Positions 35,214 through 45,506 of a DNA stretch of 64,000 nt are shown piece by piece (position 1 is the stretch's first letter; each line of letters opens with the position of its first letter). The translations under genes and the position numbers were made by a program. Source of the stretch: JAEUIG01 sp046349775 (GTDB lineage Bacteria; Planctomycetota; Planctomycetia; Planctomycetales; Planctomycetaceae); contig JAXMBS010000003.1 of NCBI GenBank assembly GCA_046349775.1, positions 94,649 through 158,648 on the forward strand, in the 5' to 3' direction. The notes below the pieces were generated by a model. That model had not been told where the DNA came from. It searched no databases and saw only the letters and a list, made by a program, of their open reading frames with translations.

Positions 35214-35459
35214 GTCGGTGCTCCTTTGGGAAAGCAGAATGCCGACAGCGATCGTTCAGCAGGGGGGCCGCAGTCGACTGCGGCGTTATTGGGTGGGACC
35301 GATCCGAGTTGTGGAGGCCGGTACCGGTGGTAGCGGGTAGTATGACGTTTGCGGACGTCGAACGTCAAAGTCAACTGCGTCGGCGACCTTTGATCACATG
35401 AGGATTATCGGCCGAAAGGCGAACGAACCATGCGTTGCCGACAATCGAGGACTGTCATC

Positions 35460-36845
35460 ATGCGTAAACCTCACATACTGAAATCGATCTCCAGGATCGC
35501 TGCGATCCTGCTGCTGGCAACCGCTGTTTCCCGCGGTGCCGATCTCCCACCCGCGGTCCTCATCGACAACTGCACGCTGTTCGACTCCACCACCGGCGAC
35601 ATGCAGGCCGGGAGGACGATTCTGATTCGCGGCGAACAAATTGAGGAAGTGGCCGCAGCCGGTGATCCGCTCGACGTTCCCGACAACGCCCTCCGCATCG
35701 ACGGCCGCGGCAAATACGCCATACCCGGGCTCATTGACGCGCATGTGCACGTCGTCCACATCCTGGACTACGCACACGTCACCTGCGACGAAGTCCTGCC
35801 GCTGTATCTCGCGGCCGGCGTGACGTCGATCCGCAGCACCGGCGACGAGATCGTCGCCGCCACGTTGATCGCCCGGCATGCACAGCGGCACCCGGAATCC
35901 TGTCCGCGGCTGTTCACGTGCAGCCCGCTGATCGACGCTGATCCGCCGATTCATCGCGACATCGGACGGGCAGTCACCGATCCGGCGCAGGTGCCGGCGC
36001 TGATCGAAGAACTGGAGCGATGGAACGTCACAACACTGAAGATCTATGCAAGGACTGGTCCCGAAGTCGGCAAAGCGGTGATTGAGGAAGGACACCGCCG
36101 CGGCATGTTCGTGACGGCGCATCTCGGTCCCTACACGCCGCAGCAGGCAGTGGCCGACGGCATCGATGGCCTGGAGCACATCTGGTCGGTGTTCAATTAC
36201 ATCATTCCGCCGGAGGTGACTAAGGAACCGGGATATCGCGGGCGGCTTGATCTCAACAATCCGGCGTGCGAATCACTGATTGCCGAACTCGTCAAACACC
36301 AGGTCATGGTCGATCCGACGCTGATCGTGTTCCGCAACATGATCCTGCTGCCGGACGTTCCCGCGATTCACGACCATCCCGACAACGCCCTGGTGCCACA
36401 GCGGCTCCGGGATTTCTGGCCGGTCTATCTGCAGCGGACCGGCTGCCCGCAGGGAGGTCCGCTGGAGGACCGGCACCGCGAGTTTGCGAAGTTCCAGGAA
36501 TTGACCGGCAAACTGCACCGCGCCGGAGTCCCGCTGCTGGTCGGCACCGACGCGCCCGAGCCGCAATGCACGCCGGGGTTCTCGCTGCATCAGGAACTGG
36601 AGGTCCTGGTTGAATCGGGACTGACTCCCGCCGACGCGCTGCGCGCCTCGACGCTCAACAACGCATCCGCGCTGCGGCAGCAGGAACTCCTCGGCTCGAT
36701 CGCACCCGGCAAGACCGCGGACATCGTGCTGCTCGACGCGAACCCGCTCGACGACATCCGCAACACGCGTCGGATCGGCCGCGTGATCCATCGAGGTCGG
36801 GTCTGCGAACCGGCGGAACTGCTCAAACTGATTCCGCGAGAGTGA
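35460..36845 (+). CDS. Exported amidohydrolase (imidazolonepropionase-like)
   Basis: A 461-residue metal-dependent hydrolase with a signal peptide (RIAAILLLATAVSRGAD). The metal motif is PGLIDAHVHVVHIL near residue 90. A Lys in TTLKIYARTGPEV, His in FVTAHLGPY and GLEHIWS, and Asp in LLVGTDAPEPQC complete the usual binuclear site pattern. The C-terminus has the typical GKTADIVLLDANPLDDI sandwich domain. It likely cleaves a cyclic amide or peptide bond in the periplasm. ATG 35460 is preferred to 35430 because it directly precedes the signal peptide. Confidence 0.88.
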   Translation: MRKPHILKSISRIAAILLLATAVSRGADLPPAVLIDNCTLFDSTTGDMQAGRTILIRGEQIEEVAAAGDPLDVPDNALRIDGRGKYAIPGLIDAHVHVVHILDYAHVTCDEVLPLYLAAGVTSIRSTGDEIVAATLIARHAQRHPESCPRLFTCSPLIDADPPIHRDIGRAVTDPAQVPALIEELERWNVTTLKIYARTGPEVGKAVIEEGHRRGMFVTAHLGPYTPQQAVADGIDGLEHIWSVFNYIIPPEVTKEPGYRGRLDLNNPACESLIAELVKHQVMVDPTLIVFRNMILLPDVPAIHDHPDNALVPQRLRDFWPVYLQRTGCPQGGPLEDRHREFAKFQELTGKLHRAGVPLLVGTDAPEPQCTPGFSLHQELEVLVESGLTPADALRASTLNNASALRQQELLGSIAPGKTADIVLLDANPLDDIRNTRRIGRVIHRGRVCEPAELLKLIPRE

Positions 36846-36852
36846 AAAGTGC

Positions 36853-36929
36853 GGGTGCCACGGGCTTTACCCGTCCAAATGCTATTCGACATGGATTTCT
36901 GACTCGCACTGGCGGAGCCAGCGGCACCC
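36853..36929. repeat. Cloverleaf-like GGGTGCCAC repeat, copy 4
   Basis: GGGTGCCACGGGCTTTACCC at the left and CACTGGCGGAGCCAGCGGC then ACCC at the right. The outer arms GGGTGCC/GGCACCC are intact and the right hairpin CTGGCGGAGCCAG is perfect. It starts 8 bp after the amidohydrolase stop. Confidence 0.75.
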
Positions 36930-36971
36930 CTGACGTCAGCGAATCCGACGACCACTTACGCCGGCCCGATT

Positions 36972-38584
36972 TCAGCGAGAATTGGCGGTTTTGGGTTTCT
37001 CGCGCTCGTAGATCGTGACCTCGCCGCTGCGAAACCAGGAGCGAAACGGCACCGTCTCAATCGGCCGATAGCCAGGCTCGACATCGAAGCTGATCCGGTA
37101 CTTGCGGTCATTGATTGTCGTCAGCGGACTGATCGAGCCGACGGATTCGTCCCATCGCTCATATGGAGTTGCGCTCCAAAACGGGCCGTAGTTCCCGCCG
37201 CGATAGAACTTGTTAAACCGGTACATGCCGCCAAAGGCAAGACCGGCGTCGACATCGAACGGATCAATGCCGCCAACGCAGCAGACGATCGGCCGCAGAC
37301 CAGAAGCTGCCGCTACGGCAGTTCGCGTCCTGCATGGCTGACAGCGTGCACGTTCCTGCAAGCACAATCGCACACCAGCCGACGTACATTGATCGCCGGC
37401 CTTGTGCCACCGTCGGCCGGACCTCCGCCAGAGCCATAATTCCAACCGGCAGCAGCGACAGCAGATAGCGGTCCGTCAGGCCGCCGTGACGAATACAACG
37501 CCGTCAGGCTGGCGTCGTCGCCAGCGGCAATTCGCGCGCTGCCGGACGATCGTTTCCAGGGCCGGATCGTGACAGGCCTTCCAGCAGTGTAGCGCTGACT
37601 GCGGCCATCATCCAGCCGACGCCGATTACTAAAACATTGAAACGCTGTGTTGCCCGAACGAGATGACCGGCCCACGCAATGCGGGTGGAATACGGTCGAT
37701 CGGCGGCTTCAAGCGGGCAGACCCCCATGTCGAACAGCAGGTCACGGAAAGGGCGGCGTCACGTCGGATGCTCGGCGGCGAAACGCCCAGGCCGGCGATC
37801 ACGCGTAATCAATGCCCATCGCTGCACGGCCATCTCCGCCGTAGCGGTGTCGCTCCCAATGGCAGCATCGCCAGCAGCCCCGCCACCAGATACAACGGTC
37901 GCTGCGGATCGCCAAGGATCGCCATCGCGTCCAGCAACGACAGCGTCCGGTTGTACGGCACTCTGTGAAATCCTTTCAGCCAAACTTCGTAGGCGGCGAT
38001 CAGGGTCGCGACCAGCGCCGCGAGCCAGAACAGCCTCCGCCACGCCAGGCCGTCCAGGCGGCGAAAAGTCGCGAAAAGTTGCCAGGACCAGCCAGATCCG
38101 GAATCAGGGAGGTCTCGCGGGCCAGGTACGCCAGACCCGCACCGCAACCATATGTCGGCAGCAGTCTGCCGACGCCCCGCTGTGGATCGGGTGCCGCGGC
38201 AATCAGCAAGGTGCAGCAGGCGTGATGTCGGTCATGAACGTATACTGCATCGCCCACCGTCAGCGGATTAACGGCGAAACAAGAGCGCCGAGCAACGTCA
38301 CGGGAGTGCCCCTTGCGACGACAGCCGGCAAAAATCGCCAGTGCGGCCGCCAGCGACAGCACGAACATCGAACATCGCAGCACAAAGAACGAATTGCCGA
38401 ACAGCTTGCAGACGAGTGCTCCCCACGCGACGTGGGTGACGAGCGTCATCGCCGGCCAGTCGGAGAGCCGGAGGTGGCCCGTGTCGGCCAGATGCCACGC
38501 CGTCGCGGCGTAATCGAAATCGTCGAGCGACGGGTATTCGCCAACTGGCGGCACCGCGATCAGCAGCACGAGGTAGGGGAGCAT
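36972..38584 (-). pseudogene. GT39-like multi-spanning membrane glycosyltransferase, heavily frameshifted
   Basis: The N-terminal fragment (38584-38300) reads MLPYLVLLIAVPPVGEYPSL then DDFDYAATAWHLADTGHLRL and KLFGNSFFVLRCSMFVLSLA, typical of dolichyl-phosphate-mannose-type (ArnT/PMT, GT-C) transferases with the DD acidic pair in the first loop. Further pieces in other frames (WLAALVATLIAAYEVWLKGF, LYLVAGLLAMLPLG) and a C-terminal soluble piece (GVGGIDPFDVDAGLAFGGMY is nearly in frame; then RKYRISFDVEPGYRPIE, EVTIYEREKP) end at 36972. At least five frame changes are needed. Whether this is decay or sequence error cannot be decided from the sequence alone. Confidence 0.65.
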
Positions 38585-38766
38585 ACCAGGGCCGGCCAGC
38601 TGCAGCGGATTCCCGTTTGTCGCAGCTCAGCGGCCATTGTCGGCTTGGCCTCCGACCGGATCGCGCGTGCAAGGTCAACGCTTGACGACAACGCGCACGA
38701 TCGTACCGCACGGCCGTCGGGCTTGCCTATTCACATGCTCCGCAGCAGGCCTTGGCCTGCAGGACT

Positions 38767-39358
38767 TCACGCCGGCAGGATCTCGAAGATCGCCTCGACC
38801 TCGACAGGGCAGTTCGCCGGCAGCGACGCTACTCCGACCGCGCTGCGGGCCGCCTTGCCGGCGTCTTCGCCGAAGACCTGGATCATCAGCTCGCTGAAGC
38901 CGTTGATGACCTTCGGCTGGTCCGTGAACTCCGGCGTGCAATTGACCATGCCCAGCACCTTGACGAGCCGGACCACCCGGTCCAGGCTGCCGAGCTTGTT
39001 ACGCACGGTGCTGAGGATGCTGAGTCCGACCTGCCGCGCGTCGCGTCCCTGCTCGAGCGTGAAGTCGCTGCCGACGCGACCGGGGAGCGGCTTGCCTTCA
39101 GACGTCAGGGGAATGTGGCCGGCAGTGTACAGCAGGTTGCCCGACCAGCGGCCGTCACATAGACCGCGACCGGCTTCGCCGGAGACAGCAACAGCTCGGG
39201 GAGGCGTTGCTCGTGACCGGGAGCGGCAGTCTTTTCATCGGCCAGCACCGCTGGCGGCAATCCGCGTTGCGGCCTGATGTCAGCAGCCAACCAGCGGCGC
39301 CGGCCGAGACGAGCAGGCTGTCACGAAGAAAGTTGCGGCGATTGACGTTCTGGGACAT
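38767..39358 (-). pseudogene. RidA-family protein with Tat signal, two frameshifts
   Basis: Begins MSQNVNRRNFLRDSLLVSAG, a clear Tat signal. The frame shifts near 39265 (then PPAVLADEKTAAPGHEQRL, LLSPAKPVAVYVTA) and near 39150 (then HIPLTSEGKPLPG, DFTLEQGRDARQVGLSILS, and VRLVKVLGMVNCTPEF). The end PANCPVEVEAIFEILPA carries the Rid-family C-terminal Cys-Pro-x-Glu and Glu residues. RidA proteins hydrolyse reactive enamine/imine intermediates and are normally cytoplasmic; an exported form is atypical. It lies 43 bp downstream of the sulfatase-TPR gene on the same strand. Confidence 0.75.
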
Positions 39359-39401
39359 GAATGCTCCTCGGTCGAGTGTGACTGCGTGGCGGTGACGCGA
39401 A

Positions 39402-41439
39402 TTACGTAAAAACGGGAATCGGCGAGAGCCGGCGGCGCGCGTATGCTTCGCGGTTTTCGGCCGCCTGCGGATGGCCAGAGTTGGTCAGGCTGACCTCGAA
39501 CTCATCCGCAGCTTCCCCAAACTTTCCCATTTCGACAGGCAGGCAAGGTGGGGATCTGCGGATTGCAGGGACTCAACGCCGAGGCACGACGGACGTGCTT
39601 CAGCGCGCATCCCATTCCCCTGTTTGCCCAGGAACACGCTGTAGTTGTACAGGCCGACGATCGAATCGGGCGGGCGGCCAGCCCATGCTCGAAATGTTGC
39701 CGTGCAGCGGTGGCGTCGCCGGTACCGAGCAGCGCAGGGAGTTGATATACGCCCATTGCAAACGTCGGATTTTCGGCAATGGCGGCGATAATACTCAATC
39801 GCAGCATCGGCGGCCGGTCAGCAGTTGCGCGAGATCGAATTGCGCATTGTGCGAATGCGGGTCGACACGCAGCGCTTCTTCATAGGTCGCCTGCGCTTCG
39901 TCGAGTCGATTCTGCGACTGGAATGCGGCGCCGAGCGTCAGCCGCCCCGGCATGTACGATGGGTGATCGACGACCAGCTTCTGCAAAGCCGCGATGGCGA
40001 GGTCTGCTTGGCCTTTGGAGAGCTGTTTCCTGGCTGCGATCTCAGCGTTGTAGGCGCCGATCTCGTCCTTGACGTCCCGGAGCGTCTCGCCGGCCGCGGC
40101 GGGCGACGCCTTGCCGTGAACATAACCCAGGCTTTCGAGCGCCCGGCGCTCGGCGTCCGTGAGCGCCACGTCGCTAACCGGGGCCTCAACCATCTGCGAT
40201 TGCACGTCCGCCAGAAGCCGCTGCATGGCAGCCGACTGCTCCGGCTGCGCAGTGAGCACGTTTTGCAGCTCGCCCGGGTCGCTGTGGAGGTCGTACAACT
40301 CGCTGCGCGTCGTCTCGATGTACTTCCAGTCGGCGGTCGTAATCGATTTCAGCGGCGCCCAGCCGTAGGCCGCAAACGCGGCGACGGTCTCGGAGTAACA
40401 GGTCCGCGGCTCGATCGGTTGCCCGTCCAGAGCGGGCTTGAAGCTGGCGCCGCCAAAGCGGCCGGTCGCTGGAATTTCCAGGCAGTCCAGCACCGAGGGA
40501 AGCACATCGACCAGCGACACCGGAGCCGCCTCGCGATGGCCGGGTTGCTGCGCCCGGGGTGAAGACACGATCAGCGGGACGCGCAGCGTCGAATTGTACA
40601 GCAGGAATCCGTGTTCCAGTTCGTCATGCTCGCCGAAGCCTTCGCCGTGATCGCCCGCAATGATGATCAGTGTGTCGTCATCGACCCCCGCTTCCTCAAG
40701 CTGCTTGCGCAGCGCTTCCACCTGCAGATCGACGAACGCAATGTCGCCATCGTACGGATTCGCCGCAAACTGCTCTCCGAAGCGTTCGGCGTGTCCCTCG
40801 TAGGGCGCGTGCGGGTCGAACAGATGGACCCAGCAGAAAAACGGCGCCTCTTGAACACCGCCCAGCCACTTCACGGCCGACTCGACGACGATCTCACCGC
40901 TGCGCATGCGGTGTGATTCGTCTCCATACCTTAGGCTGCGGCTCATGTCGTCGTCGTAGACGTCAAACCCTTTGTTCAGCCCATACTTCCTTGTCGAGCA
41001 CGATCGCGCTGATGAAGGCGGCGGTCGCGTACCCGTGATCTTTCAGCAGATTTGCCAGCGCGTCGGCCGCCAGCCGCCCCTGGCCGTTGTTGTGGAGTCC
41101 GTTCTCCAGCGGATACAGCCCCGTGAGGATGGCCGCGTGCGAAGGCCGAGATCGACGGCGAGACCACGTAGGCGTTTTCAAACAGGGTGCCGTTCGCAGC
41201 CAGGTCGTCGATCGCGGTCGTTCGCGCCGGCTTGTAACCGTAGCAGCCGATGTGGTCGGCGCGGGTCGTGTCGAGAGTGATTAACAGGACATTCAGCGGC
41301 GGACGTGGCAACTGCGACCGGATGGCCGGGCGACCCCGACGACTGCGAGCACGGCAACCGCCGCAAACCAGAAGTTTTTCCAGATCGCCGAGCGAAACCC
41401 ACCCCGAACACCTCGGCGAAACCGTGCTGCACACGTCAC
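39402..41439 (-). pseudogene. Membrane-anchored sulfatase fused to TPR repeats, frameshifted
   Basis: Probable GTG start at 41439, then a membrane anchor FWFAAVAVLAVVGVARP and the sulfatase domain: LNVLLITLDTTRADHIGCYG, a frame change at the active-site stretch giving PSHAAILTGLYPLENG, then after about 40960 a long open frame with HLFDPHAPYEG and IIIAGDHGEGFGEHDELEHG. From about 40100 TPR units follow (QADLAIAALQKLVVDHPSYM, RLDEAQATYEEALRVDP), ending in another frame with FGEAADEFEVSLTNSGHP and a TAA at 39402. The residue before P-S-H that would become formylglycine falls at the frameshift, so it cannot be read. About 680 residues when joined. Confidence 0.8.
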
Positions 41440-41699
41440 GCGTCGCCGGCCGGCGCATCGCGATTGAAATCCGCTGTTGGATCGAGCTGGTTCAGCACCT
41501 GCGGTCGCTCACAGGGCGCGTCAAGGTCAACGACAACACCCGCGGCGAGGCTGTACTCGGCCGTTCGTGCTGGATCAGACATCCTGGGATGGCATGCCTC
41601 CAGCTTCCCCGCGAATCGCATCGGTGCCGCCATGCGGGTCACGCGGGGGAGAGAAACCTGTTCGGCACGATAATTGCGCGGTGCATATAAGCCCGGCAC
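41436..41699 (-). CDS. Possible small ORF overlapping the sulfatase start
   Basis: An 87-codon frame ending VVDLDAPCERPQVLNQL then DPTADFNRDAP. Its TGA overlaps the probable GTG start of the sulfatase. The composition of the last 40 residues looks protein-like, and the overlap is operon-like, but no family is recognised and the start is uncertain. It could be the end of a longer, frameshifted gene. The remaining stretch 41700-41887 holds a degenerate CCCTCTCCCCC element and nothing else seen. Confidence 0.3.
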   Translation of the reverse strand: MPGLYAPRNYRAEQVSLPRVTRMAAPMRFAGKLEACHPRMSDPARTAEYSLAAGVVVDLDAPCERPQVLNQLDPTADFNRDAPAGDA

Positions 41700-41887
41700 G
41701 TCACTTACGCCCTTCTCCCCACAATGGATCTGCGATGAACAGCTTTGAGTCGCCGAGTGGGGGAAAAGGTGGCCGGAGGCGTAGATGAAGGGAGGCAGTT
41801 GAGAACCACGACGGATTCTGACCCGTCACCCTCTCCCCCGACTGACATTCAGCGTGGATTCAATACGTTTCACGGAGGAGCCTCCCC

Positions 41888-43192
41888 CTACAACAGGTTC
41901 CGCTGCCGCAATCCGATAAACGCGTTGATCAGCGGCGCCGCCAGTTGCGTCGGCTCGACGTCAATACGTACACGCCCGCCCGATGCAATGTGTGCAGCGC
42001 TCCTCCCGCTCCCTGAGCAGCCGGTACATGATCACCGCCTTTCGCGCCCCGTCCAGCATCGTCTCCACCGGTTCATCGATCACCCGGTCCAGCAGCGGCG
42101 TCCGCAGCGCGGCGAACAGCACGATGTGTCGCTGCTGCAACCGCACCAGCGACGATCACCAATTGCTGCGACGTCTCCGTTTCCACCAGGTCGAAGCCAA
42201 TGACCATCAGCGACCGCTTGGCCTGGCGTCGCTGGCGAACATTGGACCGAGTCGACTCACGCCACCGCGACCCGGACGTCAAAGGCTGCTGCGCGAGCGT
42301 TGATCGACGACGCTCCGGCGATCGGCGGCAAGTACCCCCGCACTTCGCTGTCGTACATCGCCAGTCCGCACCGGTCCCCGCCCTGGAGCGCGCCGAGCCA
42401 GCCCGTAGTTGGCGCATCGACAGCGTCCAGCTTCGATCCGCGATCGGTCAACGTCCCCATCAGCCGTCCGCAGTCGATGACGATCATCACGTCGCGGTGC
42501 CGCTCGATCTGGTACCGCCGCGTCAGGCCTTCGTGCCGCGCCCGTCGTCCGCCAGTCGATCCGCACCGGATCGTCTCCCTGACGGTATTCGGACAGCGAC
42601 TCAAACTCCCGTTCAACGCGCTGGCACTGGCGGGTGAACACCTGCTTGTCCAGTAGCGCGACTTCGTCTCCCATGACCTTCAGCAACTCGTCGCGCGACG
42701 CGTACAGCTCCAGCAGCACCTTGACCTCCGACGCATCGCCGAATGTGCTCACCATTTCAGGCACGCTGTCGGCCCGACCAGCCGCAACCAGGCCGGACCG
42801 AGCCTGTGGACGCCGCGAACCGGAATCCGCTGCGAACGCGTGGGCGCCGGCGGTCGCTTCGGCCCGATGGCTCGTGCACAAACCGCTCCGCCGCCACGGA
42901 CGGAACTTCATCACGAAACATTCCCGCCGGCAACGGCGCGCCTGCTCTGGATCGTCCATTCGACGTCGAACGGCAGATCGCGTCCCACGACCGGCGGGTG
43001 CCGTCGCTGGATGGAGACCATCTGCAACCGCCGTCGCAACTCGCGGTAATCAGCGACACACAGCGTTACCGCGGTCAGAGACAGCAGCAGCACCAGCACT
43101 GTCGCCGTCACCGGGATCCACAATCCCAGGACGGACACCGCCGCAATGACGGCTGCCAGGCGAATCAGATTGACCCCGGGGCGGACGACCAT
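41888..43192 (-). pseudogene. DUF58-family protein, multiple frameshifts
   Basis: Starts at 43192 with two membrane helices (LIRLAAVIAAVSVLGLWIPV, TATVLVLLLSLTAVTLCVA). The DUF58 hallmark appears as FESLSEYRQGDDPVRIDW then, in the next frame, ARHEGLTRRYQIERHRDV and MIVIDCGRLM. Later pieces are LGALQGGDRCGLAMYDSE and, near the end, DVEPTQLAAPLINAFIGL with TAG at 41888. About five frame changes are needed. DUF58 proteins partner with MoxR ATPases and VWA proteins; the BatA-like gene is 26 kb away. The joined length (about 434 residues) is normal. Confidence 0.78.
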
Positions 43193-44169
43193 AACTGGGC
43201 GTCATGTTCCCAGGCGGACGACCCGCTGCAACCAAGCGGTCTGCCGTCAGTGAGCGCCCGCCACCGTGGCTGCGGGACGCCCGTATCACGCAGCACTCCC
43301 TTCACCAGGAACCGGCACGTCGCGTCGATTACGGCGGTCGCTTGATCGGCCGCGCCGCCGAGTTTGGTGTTTTCCACTTCGACGGTGCCGTCGTCGTCCC
43401 CGTCGATCAGCCAGCCATCGTCCGTCCGCGGCGCGCTTGTCCTTGACTCGAACTTTGGCGTCGGCAGTCCGGCGATAAACCCTGCGGGATCCTCGATCAG
43501 TTGCTGCCCCGCCGGTCCAAACAGCAGTTTAAACAGCGGATTTCGCTGCACGATGTTTGCCATGTTCGCTCTGGTTGGGGACGCCCAGCATGACCATCCG
43601 GCGAATCCGCGGGTCCGTTCCTGCAATCGACCTCCCGTACTGTGCACGTTGATCTCGCTCGCCTCGGTGAGTCCCCCAACGACGCGCCGGAGGTAGTCGG
43701 CCGAGTCCCGGATCGTGACCTGGGTGCCGGATGATCGAACCTTCAGCGGTGTAACCCTCGTTCGAGGGCTGCACCATCCGGCTGAACGACTTCGACGATC
43801 GGATGATCCATGCACCACGATCACGACCCTGCCGGCGTCGGCCGTCAGTCGTCCCTTGCGCCGCACGCGCTCCAGCTTGTTCCGGCACGCCGCCTCGGTC
43901 CCCCACGCCTGACGAACGTCGTCCGGGTCGAGCAGCCGGTAATGACCGGTCAGCACATGGTGCTGGATCCGCCAGCCGCCGCAGTAATAGACGTCCCCCC
44001 AGAATTGCCGGCCGCCCAGCGTCGGCAGTTTCAGGTTCGGATACGAGCGATCCGGCGCAGGATCGTCGGAACTTTCCGCTTCCGCCCCCATGCTCCGCCC
44101 ATTCTTCGCTGCCAGCAGACCGATCAGGGTCGCCGCGGCCATAAATCGTCGCATTACCGGAATCGACAT
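43165..44169 (-). pseudogene. Exported lipase-like alpha/beta hydrolase, frameshifted
   Basis: From ATG 44169 (MSIPVMRRFMAAATLIGLLA, signal peptide) the frame gives GRQFWGDVYYCGGWRIQ and AGRVVIVVHGSSDR (oxyanion HG motif). The next part is split over two other frames (SSKSFSRMVQP, then ADYLRRVVGGLTEASEINVH and RIRRMVMLGVPNQ). It resumes as ANMANIVQRNPLFKLLFG, DDGWLIDGDDDGTVEVENT. The serine-nucleophile segment (expected H-S-M-G-G) falls at a frame change and reads HSTGG as sequenced. The 3' end overlaps the DUF58 start by 28 bp. Confidence 0.75.
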
Positions 44170-44352
44170 GGCAAGTCCGGGCTGGTCTGATTCACTCGGA
44201 AACCGTCCGTCGTTCCAGGCATAATATCCGCGTCTCGACGGAGTCGGAACGACACCCGCGGCAACCGTCCGTACGCCGGCAATTTCTGCCGCTGAAGGTC
44301 GCTGATCATTATCCTGTTCGGCAAATTCGTCCGAAATACACGCGGGCATACC

Positions 44353-45462
44353 ATGAGCAACGCTTCAAAGCTGGGGCGGATGCTGCGCTTGATCGATCTG
44401 CTGCAAGCGGGACGGTCATACAACACCCGGGAACTGGCGGAGTTCTCCGCCGTCAGCCGCCGACAGGTGTTCCGCGACCTGAAGGCCCTGCAGGACTCCG
44501 GCTTTCCTCTGCTCTATGACCCACAGCGGCAGGGATACTGGCTTTCGTCCGGGACCCGGTTGCCACCGACCGAACTGACGCTGGAAGAAACTCTCTCGCT
44601 CCTGATCCTCGCGGGCAACCTCGGCCGCGTTGAGGCCGGACTTCCATTCCTGGCTGCCGCACAATCGGCCGCCCTCAAGCTGGCCAGCGCCCTCCCGGAA
44701 CGTCTCCGCGCGCATCTCGGCGAACTGGCCGCCGCCGTGGACGTTCGCCTCGATTCGCACCATCCGCACGCCGCCGGGCACGCCGCCTACGAGCAGTTGC
44801 TGCAGGCGATTCGCACCCGCACGCGCGTTCGGATCCGCTATGGCAGCCTGTTCGAGGGCGCCGAACTCACGACGTTGCTCAGTCCGTATCGCGTGTTCTT
44901 CCGCCGCCGCGCGTGGTACGTCGTCGGCCGCTCGTCGGTGCACCGGGCGATTCGCACTTTTCATCTCGGCCGTATTCGCACGCTCGAGCCGACCACGGAC
45001 CACTTCGAGATTCCGCCACGCTTTTCTGTGGAACGCTACTTCGGTAACGCCTGGCACCTCGTGCGCGAGCGACGCCGCTCGCGCATCGTCGTTCGCTTCC
45101 AGCCCAAAGTCGCGCACAATGTCGCCGAGGTCACCTGGCACAAAACCCAGACCGTCACCTGGAACCCCGATGGCACGCTCGATCTTCACGTCACGGTCGA
45201 CGGCCTCAGCGAAATCTCCTGGTGGATCCTCGGCTACGGTGATCAGGCCGAAGTCCTCGAGCCACGGAATTGCGCGACGCCATCGCCGGACACGCCGCAA
45301 GGCTCGCCGCGATTTATGCCGGATCGCCGCGTCGCGAACCGCCAGACCATGGTTCGTCGAATACGCGCTGTAATCAACCGCGCCGGAACGCTCGTCGCCG
45401 TTGATGGCGCCTTCCCTGGCTTGCCGGTCTTGTCAGGTGCAACTTCACGTGGGATAGTCTGA
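44353..45462 (+). CDS. WYL-domain transcriptional regulator (YafY-like), C-terminal frameshift likely
   Basis: A 369-residue product as sequenced. The N-terminal HTH is LIDLLQAGRSYNTRELAEFS then SRRQVFRDLKALQDSGFPL near residues 14-53. The WYL domain has RTRVRIRYGSLFEG, YRVFFRRRAWYVVGRS and the C-terminal SEISWWILGYGDQAEVLEP. After about 45262 the sequence looks out of frame: the alternative frame continues ELRDAIAGHAARLAAIYAGS, the expected family ending, with a stop at 45404. WYL regulators sense ligands, often nucleic-acid or nucleotide signals. It is divergent from the lipase-like gene (183-bp gap). Confidence 0.85.
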   Translation: MSNASKLGRMLRLIDLLQAGRSYNTRELAEFSAVSRRQVFRDLKALQDSGFPLLYDPQRQGYWLSSGTRLPPTELTLEETLSLLILAGNLGRVEAGLPFLAAAQSAALKLASALPERLRAHLGELAAAVDVRLDSHHPHAAGHAAYEQLLQAIRTRTRVRIRYGSLFEGAELTTLLSPYRVFFRRRAWYVVGRSSVHRAIRTFHLGRIRTLEPTTDHFEIPPRFSVERYFGNAWHLVRERRRSRIVVRFQPKVAHNVAEVTWHKTQTVTWNPDGTLDLHVTVDGLSEISWWILGYGDQAEVLEPRNCATPSPDTPQGSPRFMPDRRVANRQTMVRRIRAVINRAGTLVAVDGAFPGLPVLSGATSRGIV

Positions 45463-45506
45463 GTTCAATCGGCGTTAACTCATTCCTTTGTCGTCAGGAC
45501 GTACGA

